NCBI RefSeq assembly: GCF_021129155.1
Contig: NZ_JAJOMC010000019.1
Coordinates: 1-64,000, forward strand
Origin: Arthrobacter sp. AK04
Lineage (GTDB): Bacteria > Actinomycetota > Actinomycetes > Actinomycetales > Micrococcaceae
Direction: 5' to 3'
DNA length: 64,000 nt
Shown here: positions 37,573-45,726 of the stretch, one piece after another
Position numbering within the stretch: the first letter of the stretch is position 1
Layout of the letters: each line of letters opens with the position of its first letter
Program-made: the position numbers and the translations under genes
Notes under the pieces: model-generated
What the model saw: only the letters and a program-made list of their open reading frames with translations
Databases searched by the model: none
Told to the model about the DNA's origin: nothing

Positions 37573-37864
37573 CTATCACCAGGACACGGGCGTGGATGGC
37601 GGTGCGCTGGTGCAGGGCGGTACGGACGGCGCGGTGCAGCCCGTCCTCCAGGTAGAGGGTTCCCTGGTACTGCACCACGTGCGGGAAAAGGTCACCGAAG
37701 AAAGTGGAATCCTCAGCAAGCAGCGCCTCGAGGTCGAGAGTGCGCTTGGTGGTCACCAGCTCGTCCAGCCGGACCGGACGCGGCGGAAGCGAAGCCCATT
37801 CCTTGGGCGTCGTGTAACCATGGTCGGGGTAAGGGCGGCCCTCGCCCACAGCTTTAAATATCAC
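37565..37864 (-). CDS. Small ParB/Srx-like protein, often labelled VapB antitoxin
   Basis: 99 residues, starting with GTG 37864 after TAGTGT-N6. Sequences of this type (MIFKAVGEGRPYPDHGY...) are frequently labelled type II VapB antitoxin in Arthrobacter genomes, but I see no AbrB or ribbon-helix-helix motif and no toxin next to it. The C-terminus QYQGTLYLEDGLHRAVRTALHQR resembles the DGxHR core of ParB/sulfiredoxin folds. Conserved linkage with LytR_C argues for a cell-wall or division role rather than toxin neutralisation. Function uncertain. Confidence 0.65.
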   Translation of the reverse strand: MIFKAVGEGRPYPDHGYTTPKEWASLPPRPVRLDELVTTKRTLDLEALLAEDSTFFGDLFPHVVQYQGTLYLEDGLHRAVRTALHQRTAIHARVLVIDG

Positions 37865-37870
37865 CTTGCC

Positions 37871-37876
37871 ACACTA
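37871..37876 (-). promoter_or_regulatory. -10 hexamer for leaderless start at 37864
   Basis: TAGTGT on the minus strand, six bases, then GTG; matches TANNNT. Confidence 0.5.
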
Positions 37877-38011
37877 GGCATCCTGCACGCCCAGCGAAAG
37901 TACCCGGCGGTTCCCTCCGCATGTTGTGGCCAAACAGTGACCATGAGCCGCCTGCGCCCACCGCCGGTCACCGGTGCAGGCCGCCGTGGGCGGCCGGGAA
38001 GGTTCAGCTGA

Positions 38012-38017
38012 CAGAAT
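38012..38017 (+). promoter_or_regulatory. -10-like hexamer for leaderless start at 38024
   Basis: CAGAAT, six bases, ATG. The gap reads AGGGGC, too close to act as a normal ribosome site. Confidence 0.45.
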
Positions 38018-38023
38018 AGGGGC

Positions 38024-38953
38024 ATGACAACATCCGAGTCCCCTGCCGTTTCCGCACCCGGAATCCACGCGCCTGCCATGCCGCCGCTGGCACTCCTGCT
38101 GGATGTGGACGGGCCGGTGGCAAGCCCCGTGACGCGGGACGTGAAGCGGGAGATCATCGATGACCTCGTGGCGCTCGCAGCTGCGGGGATTCCGGTCGTT
38201 TTCAATACGGGGCGCTCGGACGCCTTCATCCGGGAACAGGTGATGGAGCCCATGATCGCCGCCGGAATTCCGGCCGGGACCATCATCCATGCCATCTGCG
38301 AAAAGGGGGCCGTCTGGTTCAGCTACACCGCAGCCGGCCCCGGCCCCATCCACGTGGACCGGGAACTCGCCGTGCCCTCAGCGTACGGGGACGACATCCG
38401 GCGCATGGTGGCCGAGGACTACGCCGCGCACATGTTTTTTGATGAAACCAAGCGCGCCATGGTGTCCGTGGAACAGCACATCGAGGTACCCAGTGCCGAC
38501 TACCTCGCGGAACAGAAACTCTTTGACGCCGACGCGATGGAACTGATGGCCCGCCACGGGCTGGGCGTGGTGAGGCTGGACCACCATGCCCCCAATTCCG
38601 ACGACGAGGTGGACTACCGGGTGGATCCCACCATCATCTCCACGGACATCGAGTCGGTACGGCTCGGGAAGGACCTGGGCGCCAGCCGGGCAGTGGAACT
38701 GCTGGCCGCGCAGGGCATCACCCCGGCCGCCTGGCGGACAGTGGGCGATTCGCGCACCGACTACGCCATGGCCGACTGGCTCCACCACAACGACCACCCG
38801 GTCAAGCACGTGGACGTCCGGCCGGCCGACGGCATTCCGGAGAAACCGTACCCGGTCCTGACGGCCGAGGACCTGGGGCTTGGGGCGTCCGTCATCCACG
38901 ACGACGCCGGCGGGGCTTTCCTGCGCAGCTGGCGGGAAGCGCTGGGCGCCTAA
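38024..38953 (+). CDS. HAD superfamily hydrolase
   Basis: 309 residues. Motif I is LLLDVDGPVA (nucleophile Asp about 27, second Asp about 29), motif II VFNTGRSD, and motif IV GDSRTDYAMADWL near residue 243. The Cof-like C2 cap is probable from the length. It should be a cytoplasmic Mg-dependent phosphatase, perhaps for a sugar phosphate, but the substrate is unknown. Monocistronic. Confidence 0.84.
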   Translation: MTTSESPAVSAPGIHAPAMPPLALLLDVDGPVASPVTRDVKREIIDDLVALAAAGIPVVFNTGRSDAFIREQVMEPMIAAGIPAGTIIHAICEKGAVWFSYTAAGPGPIHVDRELAVPSAYGDDIRRMVAEDYAAHMFFDETKRAMVSVEQHIEVPSADYLAEQKLFDADAMELMARHGLGVVRLDHHAPNSDDEVDYRVDPTIISTDIESVRLGKDLGASRAVELLAAQGITPAAWRTVGDSRTDYAMADWLHHNDHPVKHVDVRPADGIPEKPYPVLTAEDLGLGASVIHDDAGGAFLRSWREALGA

Positions 38954-39016
38954 GCCGGTTCCCCCCGGCCCCGGGGCAATACGCCCGAAACCTGCTGTTT
39001 AGGCCGCCCGGCTATC

Positions 39017-40654
39017 ATGCAGGTAGGAACGCTTACTTTGACGAGCACGGAGACGACCATTACAGAAGCACCGGTTCAAGACGAGGTCTACTACGGAGGC
39101 CAGGCATCCGTAGAGGAACAATTTCATGCGGAGATCACGTCCGCCGAAGCCGAAGAACGGCTCAACCCCCGCCCTGATGTCATCACGCATAAGGGCCGCA
39201 TTGCGCTGATCAACCAGACCAGGACCCCGTACCAGGCAATGGTGGAGGACCTGCTGTTCGTGCGCAACGTGCTGGCCAACGCGGGCCTGGCGTACCTGCT
39301 GGTCAGGGGCAACAATGACCGGCCCGTCATTGCCCTTGACTGGAAGGACCGGAAAAAGCTGCGGACTGCCCTGGTGGAGGCCTGCAGGGACGAACCTTTC
39401 TACTCCATGACTGTGGATGCGAAGAAGAAGACCTCGCTGCTGGTTGCGGACGGCGAGCTTTCCTCCAACCGGCAGGCGCGCATCTTCCGCCTGTACCGCC
39501 CCCGCGTGGAACCCACCGGCGGCTTCGAGTTCGGATCTTCGGCTGGTGTGCAGATTGAGCTGTGGTCCTTCAAAGCCAACGAAATCATCCTGCCGATCGA
39601 GAACTCCCTCACGCGCAGGACCCTGCTCCGCCAGGATGCCGTGCGCGGCACCGTGGAGCGGTACGGCCACACCTGGCCCACCATCGAGAACATGTTCGCC
39701 GACCACGCCAGCGACATCAGCTTCGACATCGACCTGGTGTTCTCCTGGGTGGACGGAAGCTCCCCCGAGTACATTGCCGCCCGGCGCGCCCAGCAGAAGG
39801 ACGTTGTCCTGGGTGAAGGCGACGACCACGAGGCCCGCTTCCGGCAGATCAACGAACTCAAGTACGCACTCCGCTCCGTGTACATGTTCGCGCCATGGAT
39901 CCGCCGCATCTTCATCGCCACGGATTCGCCTGCCCCTGAATGGCTGGCGGACCATCCCTCGGTGACGATTGTCCGCAGCGAAGAGTTCTTCTCGGACCCC
40001 TCGGTGCTTCCCACGCACAATTCGCAGGCGGTGGAGTGCCAGCTCCACAACATCGAAGGGCTGTCAGAGCACTTCCTGTATTCGAACGACGACATGTTCT
40101 TCGGCCGGCCGGTCAGCCCGGACCTGTTCTTCACGCCCGGCGGCATCACCAAGTTCGTTGAGGCGGAAACCCGCATCGGCCTGGGTGAGAACGCGGTTGA
40201 GCGGAGCGGCTTCGAGAACGCAGCCCGCGTTAACCGGAAGCTGCTGTGGAACCGGTTCGGGCGGATCACCACCCGCCACCTGGAGCACTGCGCTGCCCCG
40301 CTGCGCCGCAGCGTGGTGGCGAAGATGGAGCGCGAGTTCCCCGAAGAGTTCCGGAAGACCGCTGCCAGCCGTTTCCGGGCTGCGGACAACATCTCCGTCA
40401 CCAACTCGTTCTACCACTACTACGCGTTGCTCACCGGCCGCGCGGTAACCCAGACGGCGGCGAAGGTCCGTTACGTTGACACCACAATGAAGTCGGGGCT
40501 GAAGTACCTGCCCAAGCTCCTGGCCAAGCGGAACATGGACTTCTTCTGCCTGAATGACGGCAGCTTCCCGGAAGTGCCCGCCGATGAGCGCGCCGCACTG
40601 GTCACCGACTTCCTGGACAAGTACTTCCCCATCAAGGCGCCCTGGGAAAAATAG
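39017..40654 (+). CDS. Stealth family protein (hexose-1-phosphate transferase-like)
   Basis: 545 residues. About 230 N-terminal residues of unclear role precede the four Stealth conserved regions: CR1 FDIDLVFSWVDGSSPEY (about residue 235), CR2 ALRSVYMFAPWIRRIFIATD to SNDDMFFGRPVSPDLFFTPG (about 280-375), CR3 RFRAADNISVTNSFYHYY, and CR4 FFCLNDGSFPEVP at the C-terminus. Family members transfer hexose-1-phosphate in capsule or cell-wall phosphopolysaccharide synthesis. No other capsule gene is near. A strong terminator follows. Confidence 0.85.
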   Translation: MQVGTLTLTSTETTITEAPVQDEVYYGGQASVEEQFHAEITSAEAEERLNPRPDVITHKGRIALINQTRTPYQAMVEDLLFVRNVLANAGLAYLLVRGNNDRPVIALDWKDRKKLRTALVEACRDEPFYSMTVDAKKKTSLLVADGELSSNRQARIFRLYRPRVEPTGGFEFGSSAGVQIELWSFKANEIILPIENSLTRRTLLRQDAVRGTVERYGHTWPTIENMFADHASDISFDIDLVFSWVDGSSPEYIAARRAQQKDVVLGEGDDHEARFRQINELKYALRSVYMFAPWIRRIFIATDSPAPEWLADHPSVTIVRSEEFFSDPSVLPTHNSQAVECQLHNIEGLSEHFLYSNDDMFFGRPVSPDLFFTPGGITKFVEAETRIGLGENAVERSGFENAARVNRKLLWNRFGRITTRHLEHCAAPLRRSVVAKMEREFPEEFRKTAASRFRAADNISVTNSFYHYYALLTGRAVTQTAAKVRYVDTTMKSGLKYLPKLLAKRNMDFFCLNDGSFPEVPADERAALVTDFLDKYFPIKAPWEK

Positions 40655-40688
40655 GCCAAGCCGCTGCCCTGGCAGTGGCTGGATGTCC

Positions 40689-40732
40689 ATAAGGAAGGGT
40701 CCGTGCCCCCTGCGCCACGGACCCTTCCTTAT
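40689..40732. terminator. Hairpin terminator between Stealth and phosphodiesterase genes
   Basis: A perfect 17-bp stem (40689-40705 with 40716-40732) and 10-base loop between the convergent ends of two genes. The arms end in ATAAGG/CCTTAT, giving short T runs on both strands, so it can act in both directions. Confidence 0.8.
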
Positions 40733-40736
40733 TCCC

Positions 40737-41666
40737 CTAGCGGCTCGTGGGCAGGCCGCGCTTCCCGCCGCTCCGCTGTTTGGCGCTCTCCGGAATCCGG
40801 ACCCCGGCGGCGTCCAGGCGCCGCTTTGTCTCTTCCGGGGAGACGTACTCCCCCACCGTCGTCGAACGCCCCATGGGTACCACCGAGTGCACGATCGTGT
40901 GCTCGTATACATGGACCAGATTGAACGACTGGCCGCCGTCCTGGCCCCTGGTGCCCCCGACGGGGACGTTCAGGTCCTGGGTGTAGCAGCTGGCTGAAGC
41001 CACGGAGACGGGGATGCCGGCAAAGCTCGCCGTCGTCGAATAATGCAGGTGGCCGGCCAGGATGGTGCGGACGTCCGAGTTCCGGACCACAGCCTCCAGC
41101 GAGGCCTGGTCCCGCAGCTCCACCAGCACGGAGAGATCCAGGACTGACGGAACGGGCGGGTGGTGCAGCGCCAGGATGGTGCCGTCAGGGGCCGGGGTGT
41201 CCAGCTGCCGCGTGAGCCACTCCAGCTGGGCTGTGCTCAGCTCGCCATGGTGGTAGCCGGGCACGGTTGTGTCCATGGTGATGACGCGGAGCCCGTTGAT
41301 GAAGTAGCTCTTGTCCACCGGCCCGTCATGGGCGGGCTCGTCCAGCAGCCCTGTCCTGAAGTTGGCACGGTTATCGTGGTTGCCCATCGCCCAAATGACT
41401 TTGGCACCCAGCTCCTGGCACGCGGGGTCAACGATGGCCCGGAGTTTGACGTAGGCCTCGGGATCGCCCTTGTCGGCGAGGTCGCCCGTAAAGATGACGG
41501 CCTCGGGCCGGGCTCCGGAGGCCTTGACCTCTTCGAAGAGCTGAATAAGCCGGGCTTCGCTGTCAACGACGCCGTAAAGGGGGTCCGGACCTCCCATCAA
41601 GTGGGGATCGCTCAGGTGGAGAAGGAAGTGGCGTGGCCGCGGATGTTCGGCCTCGATGTGCTCCAT
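40737..41666 (-). CDS. Metallophosphoesterase, CpdA-like (3',5'-cyclic nucleotide phosphodiesterase)
   Basis: 309 residues. All metal-ligand blocks of class III phosphodiesterases are present: [32 protein letters not shown] and [10 protein letters not shown]. Such enzymes hydrolyse cAMP or cGMP, and related actinobacterial proteins also act on other phosphodiesters. Cytoplasmic, no signal peptide. The C-terminal tail is basic ([13 protein letters not shown]). Confidence 0.86.
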   Translation of the reverse strand: MEHIEAEHPRPRHFLLHLSDPHLMGGPDPLYGVVDSEARLIQLFEEVKASGARPEAVIFTGDLADKGDPEAYVKLRAIVDPACQELGAKVIWAMGNHDNRANFRTGLLDEPAHDGPVDKSYFINGLRVITMDTTVPGYHHGELSTAQLEWLTRQLDTPAPDGTILALHHPPVPSVLDLSVLVELRDQASLEAVVRNSDVRTILAGHLHYSTTASFAGIPVSVASASCYTQDLNVPVGGTRGQDGGQSFNLVHVYEHTIVHSVVPMGRSTTVGEYVSPEETKRRLDAAGVRIPESAKQRSGGKRGLPTSR

Positions 41667-41830
41667 TGCTGCCTCTGTGGTCGGTGGGAAACGGCGCTTC
41701 CCTTGTACCCTTCAGTAAGGTTTATCCAATCAGACATTTGGCAAACTTTGGGTAAATCGCCGTGGCCGATGTGGAAAAAGATGAAAGAACTGCGCTTTTG
41801 CGTGGCTGCGTTCGGCGCAGCGGCGGTTTT

Positions 41831-42343
41831 TTATCCGAGGGCGTTTTCGATGGCGTCAATGACCTCCGCCGAGTCGGGTTCCACCGTGGGAGCGAAGCGG
41901 CCCACGATCTCGCCTTCCCGGCTGACGAGGAACTTCTCGAAGTTCCACTTCACCAGTCCGGGCAGCAGCCCGGTCTTGAACTTGGTGAGCTCCGCGTACA
42001 GCGGGTGCTGGCCCCGGCCACGGACATCTGCCTTGGCAGTCAACGGGAAGCTCACCCCGAAGTTCCGCTGGCAGAACTCGGCGATCTCGCTGTCACTGCC
42101 CGGTTCCTGCCCGGCGAACTGGTTGCAGGGGACGCCGAGGATCTCGAACCCGCGGTCCCGGAACTTCTCGTAGAGCGTCTCCAGCCCGGCGTACTGGGGC
42201 GTGAAACCGCAGTTGGAGGCGACGTTCACCACCATCACCACTTTTCCCTTGAACATGCCGAAATCAGTGGCGGTACCGTCGTTCAGGGTCAGCGGGATGG
42301 GGTACAGGGGTGTCACCGGTTGCGTCCTCGGAGAGTTGTTCAT
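41831..42343 (-). CDS. Glutathione peroxidase-like thiol peroxidase
   Basis: 170 residues. Peroxidatic Cys in NVASNCGFTPQY, GPx signature GVPCNQFAGQEPG, and the Trp/Asn of the catalytic site in LVKWNFEKFLVS. A Cys in place of selenocysteine and the actinobacterial setting suggest thioredoxin (or mycothiol-linked) rather than glutathione as reductant. Monocistronic. Confidence 0.9.
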   Translation of the reverse strand: MNNSPRTQPVTPLYPIPLTLNDGTATDFGMFKGKVVMVVNVASNCGFTPQYAGLETLYEKFRDRGFEILGVPCNQFAGQEPGSDSEIAEFCQRNFGVSFPLTAKADVRGRGQHPLYAELTKFKTGLLPGLVKWNFEKFLVSREGEIVGRFAPTVEPDSAEVIDAIENALG

Positions 42344-42418
42344 GCCTGGAATTCGTTACTGGCGGACCACTGTACTGGTCCGGGCTTGGAGTTTCCTGGG
42401 TGAACTTCCGGCCGGTTC

Positions 42419-44101
42419 CTAGGGCTGCGGGGTTGCGTACGTTCCGGTTGGCAGCGGCTCAGGTTCGGCCGTCCCGGTTGGCGCCGGGCTCGGCTCTATT
42501 GAGTAGGTCGCAGTGGGCGCAGGGGCAGGCTCAATAGGGGCAGGCTCCACTGGCGCGGGCGCAGGCTCGACCGGTGCAGGCGGCGGTTCCACCGGCGCAG
42601 GCTCCACCGGCACGGGTGCTGGTTCTATCGGTGCGGGTTCAACGGGAACAGGTGCAGGCTCGACCGGGGCAGGCGGCGGTTCCACCGGCGCAGGCTCCAC
42701 CGGCACGGGTGCTGGTTCTGTCGGTGCGGGTTCTGTCGGTGCGGGTTCAAACGGCGAAGGCTCGACGGGTGCCGGCGTCGGCGTAGGGGTACCTGTCTCC
42801 GTCTCGGTCGGCGTCGGGGACGGCGTCGGCGTACCCGTTCCCGTCTCCGTCGGCGTCGGCGTGCCTGTTCCCGTCTCCGTCGGGGACGGCGTCGGCGTGC
42901 CTGTTCCCGTCTCCGTCGGGGACGGCGTCGGCGTACCTGTTCCCGTCTCCGTCGGGGACGGTGTTGGTGTACCTGTCCCCGTCTCCGTCGGGGACGGCGT
43001 CGGCGTACCCGTTTCCGTCCAGCTCGGGGACGGCGTCGGCGTTCCCTGCCCAGCCCATGCAGTCGGCGACGGCGTGCCAGAGTCCGCGGACCGGTATGGC
43101 GAAGGCGAGGATGCCGGCCAGAAAGGTGAGGAGCTCGTCGTCGTCGGTGTTTTTACCCAGCGGGGAACCGGCGGAGGCTCGTTGCCCTGGCCCACGGGGA
43201 CAGTCCAAGGTACCGGCGCGGTGGACGGAGTATCGGGCCGGGGCAGGTACGACCGCAGGCCAGCCGCTCCGGCGCTGACTGGCCGGACCGGGAGCAGGCG
43301 CCACTTCTGCGGATCGACGTGGCGCCCGTCGAGGATCGTTTCGAAATGCAGGTGGCAGCCGGTCGACCATCCAGTGGACCCTACCCATGCAATGGCTTCG
43401 CCGGCGAAGACGGAATCTCCGCTGCGGACGGCAATGGATGCCAGGTGGTTGTACGTGGTGACGAGCCCGTTGCCGTGATCGACCTCAACCCGGTTGCCGC
43501 CGCCCCAGGGATGCCAGCCAGCGGCACGGACCACGCCCGAGTCAGCCGCGAACACCTGCGTGCCGCAAGGCGCCGCATAGTCCTGGCCGAGGTGGAAATC
43601 ACCTGCTGTTCCGAACAGCGGACTTACCCGGAATCCAAAGGACGAGGAGGGAGCCAGCTGCTTGAGGGGAGCCATAAGGAAACCCGACGGCGGCCTGCTC
43701 ACCCCTGCCAGCTCCACGTCCAGGGATGACGGGGCTTCCTCGCCGGGGCCAGTGACCACCGGACGCGGAAAGGCGATCTCAACCTCAGGATCGCTCAGGA
43801 TCGCCGCGGTCAGGGGGCCCGCAACAAGGCCGTCCAACGTCGGCACGCCGGCTTCCGTGCCTTCGTTCCCATCCGGAGTGGTGCCCGTGCTGGTACCAGC
43901 CGGAATCCCCACGGCACCCATGCCTGCGCCGGAACGGCTAACGGAGGCCGTGATGGTCCCTGCTTCAGGTGCGGGGCCGGAAGGGTTTACAGCCCAGACG
44001 GCCATGGCCAGCACCCCGCTGGCGGCCGCAGCCCGCACAGCGGGCAGGCACAACCCTCTGGGGCTTGTGGCGTCCTTCCCGGATACCGCGTGATTGCCCA
44101 T
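42419..44101 (-). CDS. Secreted M23 family metallopeptidase with long Pro/Thr/Glu repeat tail
   Basis: 560 residues. An N-terminal hydrophobic signal (LPAVRAAAASGVLAMAVWAV) is followed by a linker, then the M23 peptidoglycan endopeptidase domain: SSSFGFRVSPLFG, HLGQDYAAPCG (zinc His and Asp near residue 170) and GCHLHFETILDG (His pair near 250). About 200 residues of TPTPSPTETGTG and PAPVEPAP repeats form the C-terminus, resembling a wall-spanning stalk. It probably cuts peptide cross-bridges or remodels the wall. ATG 44101 replaces an in-frame extension into unrelated sequence. Confidence 0.88.
   Translation of the reverse strand: MGNHAVSGKDATSPRGLCLPAVRAAAASGVLAMAVWAVNPSGPAPEAGTITASVSRSGAGMGAVGIPAGTSTGTTPDGNEGTEAGVPTLDGLVAGPLTAAILSDPEVEIAFPRPVVTGPGEEAPSSLDVELAGVSRPPSGFLMAPLKQLAPSSSFGFRVSPLFGTAGDFHLGQDYAAPCGTQVFAADSGVVRAAGWHPWGGGNRVEVDHGNGLVTTYNHLASIAVRSGDSVFAGEAIAWVGSTGWSTGCHLHFETILDGRHVDPQKWRLLPVRPVSAGAAGLRSYLPRPDTPSTAPVPWTVPVGQGNEPPPVPRWVKTPTTTSSSPFWPASSPSPYRSADSGTPSPTAWAGQGTPTPSPSWTETGTPTPSPTETGTGTPTPSPTETGTGTPTPSPTETGTGTPTPSPTETGTGTPTPTETGTGTPTPSPTPTETETGTPTPTPAPVEPSPFEPAPTEPAPTEPAPVPVEPAPVEPPPAPVEPAPVPVEPAPIEPAPVPVEPAPVEPPPAPVEPAPAPVEPAPIEPAPAPTATYSIEPSPAPTGTAEPEPLPTGTYATPQP
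42561..42733 (-). repeat. 93-bp period repeat coding the Pro-Ala-Pro-Val-Glu tail
   Basis: About 80 bases at 42561-42640 recur at 42654-42733 with two differences, period 93 (31 codons). They encode the PAPVEPAP-rich end of the M23 peptidase. Confidence 0.75.
42816..43043 (-). repeat. 36-bp tandem repeat coding TPTPSPTETGTG
   Basis: GGGGACGGCGTCGGC recurs at 42816, 42882, 42918, 42954, 42990 and 43026; the last five are exactly 36 bases apart. The in-frame dodecapeptide is Pro/Thr-rich and likely stalk-like. Copy number may vary between strains. Confidence 0.8.
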
Positions 44102-44182
44102 TAGCCTGACTCCAGGACGTGGCCGGCCGCCCCTGTCATGACGGTATCTCCCATGGGAACATACGGGCCGGGACGCTGGGAA

Positions 44183-44210
44183 CCCTGCAGCGGGACACTG
44201 CGGGTTTTTT
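44183..44210 (+). terminator. Hairpin with T6 run upstream of the MpaB-family gene
   Basis: CCCTGCAG (44183-44190) pairs with CTGCGGG (44198-44204) with one bulge, and six T follow directly. No plus-strand gene ends before it, so it may attenuate transcription of the MpaB-family gene, whose ATG is about 115 bases further on. Confidence 0.5.
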
Positions 44211-44324
44211 GTGGATGCCCGCCGTCCAGTCGGTGCCGCCAGCCTGTCCGTGCACGCACCCGGACCGCCTGGATTGTGCTTACGATTAGCCCAAGAGCAG
44301 GGTTTCCCACAGGAAGCGTGCACC

Positions 44325-45245
44325 ATGAAGAACATCCTGAGTCCCCTCAAGAAGCGCCTCGTCCGGACCTTCAGTAACAGCCACGAGGGCGTTCCGCAGT
44401 GGCAGCTCGATCTCGCGAACGGGGATGACGCCGGCTACCACCTGCCCGGTTCTGCGGTGTGGGCAGTGCATGGTTCCATGTCGCCCATTGTGGCCGGTAT
44501 CCGCACACTGTTGATGCAGTCCCTGCACCCCGGCGCACTTGCCGGCGTCCACGAACATTCAAACTTCCGCGAAGATCCGCTGGGCAGGCTGGCCAACACT
44601 ATCCGCTGGATTTTCACCGTGACCTACGGTTCCACCGAAGCTGCCGAGAACGCCTCACGCAGGGTGCGCCGGCTGCACGAGGCGGTCCAGGGCAATTACA
44701 GCGACAACCTTGGTACGCAGCGCGGCTACAGTGCCAATGATCCGGAACTGGCCAGCTGGATCCATCTTGCTTTCACGGATGCGTTCCTGACCGCCCACGA
44801 AATCTGGGGTGGCGCCATACCCGGAGGCCCGGACGCCTATGTTCGCGAGTGGGCCCAGGCGGGCCGCCTGATGGGAGTTGGGGACCCGCCGCTGAGCGAG
44901 GCGGAGATGCACAGGGAACTGGACCGCTGGTACAACAGCGGTGAGCTTCGCGTCGATGCCCGGGCGGCGGAGACGGTGGAGTTCATCCGGAACCCGCCCC
45001 TGAACCGGATGCTGCGGCCGGGCTACCGGATCCTGTTTGCCGGTGCGGTCTACAGCCTGGAGCCAAGGTACCGCCAGATGCTCGGACTGGCTGTTCCACG
45101 GCTGGGTCCCGTGACGCTTCCGGTGAGGCTCGCCACCAAACTGGTGCTCGGCGTCGTACGCCTTGCGCTGGGGCCCAGGGGTCCCAGCGAACTGGCCGCC
45201 AGGGAACGCCTCCGCCGGCTGGGCGTGCCGGTCGCAGACGCGTGA
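44325..45245 (+). CDS. MpaB-family (DUF2236) oxygenase
   Basis: 306 residues. AVWAVHGSMSPIVAGIRTLLMQSLHPGALAGVHEHSNFREDPLGRL and the later helix with AFTDAFLTAHEIWGG place His residues as in the DUF2236 haem or rubber-oxygenase-like family (MpaB is named for mycophenolic acid biosynthesis; Lcp is a relative). No signal peptide, so cytoplasmic. ATG 44325 follows AGGAAG. The substrate is unknown. A terminator and a tRNA follow. Confidence 0.8.
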   Translation: MKNILSPLKKRLVRTFSNSHEGVPQWQLDLANGDDAGYHLPGSAVWAVHGSMSPIVAGIRTLLMQSLHPGALAGVHEHSNFREDPLGRLANTIRWIFTVTYGSTEAAENASRRVRRLHEAVQGNYSDNLGTQRGYSANDPELASWIHLAFTDAFLTAHEIWGGAIPGGPDAYVREWAQAGRLMGVGDPPLSEAEMHRELDRWYNSGELRVDARAAETVEFIRNPPLNRMLRPGYRILFAGAVYSLEPRYRQMLGLAVPRLGPVTLPVRLATKLVLGVVRLALGPRGPSELAARERLRRLGVPVADA

Positions 45246-45262
45246 CCGGAACTGTTAAACGA

Positions 45263-45300
45263 AAGAACCCGGCCCCGGCAAATGCCGGAGCCGGGTTCTT
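45263..45300. terminator. Terminator between the MpaB-family gene and tRNA-Ser
   Basis: Outer stem AAGAACCCGGC / GCCGGGTTCTT (45263-45273 and 45290-45300) with a nested CCGGC-AAAT-GCCGG hairpin; a T pair ends the right arm. It can stop the upstream gene and the tRNA transcript on the other strand. Confidence 0.75.
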
Positions 45301-45306
45301 AACCGG

Positions 45307-45391
45307 CGGAGAATGGGGGATTTGAACCCCCGAGGGCGTTAACCCAACACGCGTTCCAGGCGTGCGCCATAGGCCGCTAGGCGAATTCTCC
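45307..45391 (-). tRNA. tRNA-Ser (anticodon GGA)
   Basis: On the minus strand GGAGAAT starts a seven-base acceptor stem that pairs with ATTCTCC near 45308-45314. The anticodon loop CTGGAAC carries GGA, flanked by CACGC/GCGTG. A long variable arm marks the serine type, and GGTTCAAATCC is the T loop. About 85 bases; discriminator G, and CCA is not encoded. TAGTAT (minus strand, 45415-45420) is a plausible -10. Confidence 0.9.
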
Positions 45392-45726
45392 AGCTGCTTC
45401 TGAATCAAAAGCAGATACTAGATTACCTGATGTTTTCCGCATCGCCCAATTGGCCCCTTCTGCTCGGATGCATGCACAGCTGCCAGGACTGCCGGCGGGC
45501 AACTTAACGTGTGAGGCACTGCCCCTTAACCACGAAATGGACGCCCCCAACGCGTCCATTCCCCGGACACCGTTGAGCTGCCGGGTCCGGCCCCGTTCAG
45601 CCAGGCCACGCAGCTCACAATCTTGAGATTGCCCCAATCGGTGTATATACCAATGATCAAGGGCGCCGTCGGGATAAGCAACGGCTTTCGCCCGACTCCC
45701 CCGCCCGGTTCCGGCAGGATGGAACC
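45392..45726. other. 335-base intergenic stretch between tRNA-Ser and the YqfO-like gene
   Basis: The end next to the tRNA holds its likely -10 (TAGTAT, minus strand) and the short inverted repeat CTGCTT/AAGCAG. Further on there is a palindromic GTATATAC (around 45646) and, at the far end, the CAGGAT hexamer used by the following gene. I see no conserved coding frame, integrase or tRNA-end duplication. Confidence 0.5.
45715..45720 (+). promoter_or_regulatory. -10-like hexamer for leaderless start at 45727
   Basis: CAGGAT, six bases, ATG, with no ribosome-binding site. Confidence 0.45.

Noticed and set aside
37565..37864. Type II toxin-antitoxin locus
   Set aside because: No toxin gene is adjacent and no antitoxin DNA-binding motif is seen; the neighbour is a LytR_C wall protein.
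42816..43043. CRISPR-like regularly spaced repeat
   Set aside because: The 36-bp units are tandem, in frame and without unique spacers; they code for a Pro/Thr stalk, and no cas gene is present.
42513..43478. Gly/Ser/Ala-rich plus-strand frame of 321 codons
   Set aside because: It is the mirror of the repeat tail of the M23 peptidase, which has a signal peptide and catalytic motifs on the other strand.
45307..45726. Integrated element at tRNA-Ser
   Set aside because: No integrase, no duplicated tRNA end and no mobile genes follow; the region leads to the SRP RNA and dnaX.
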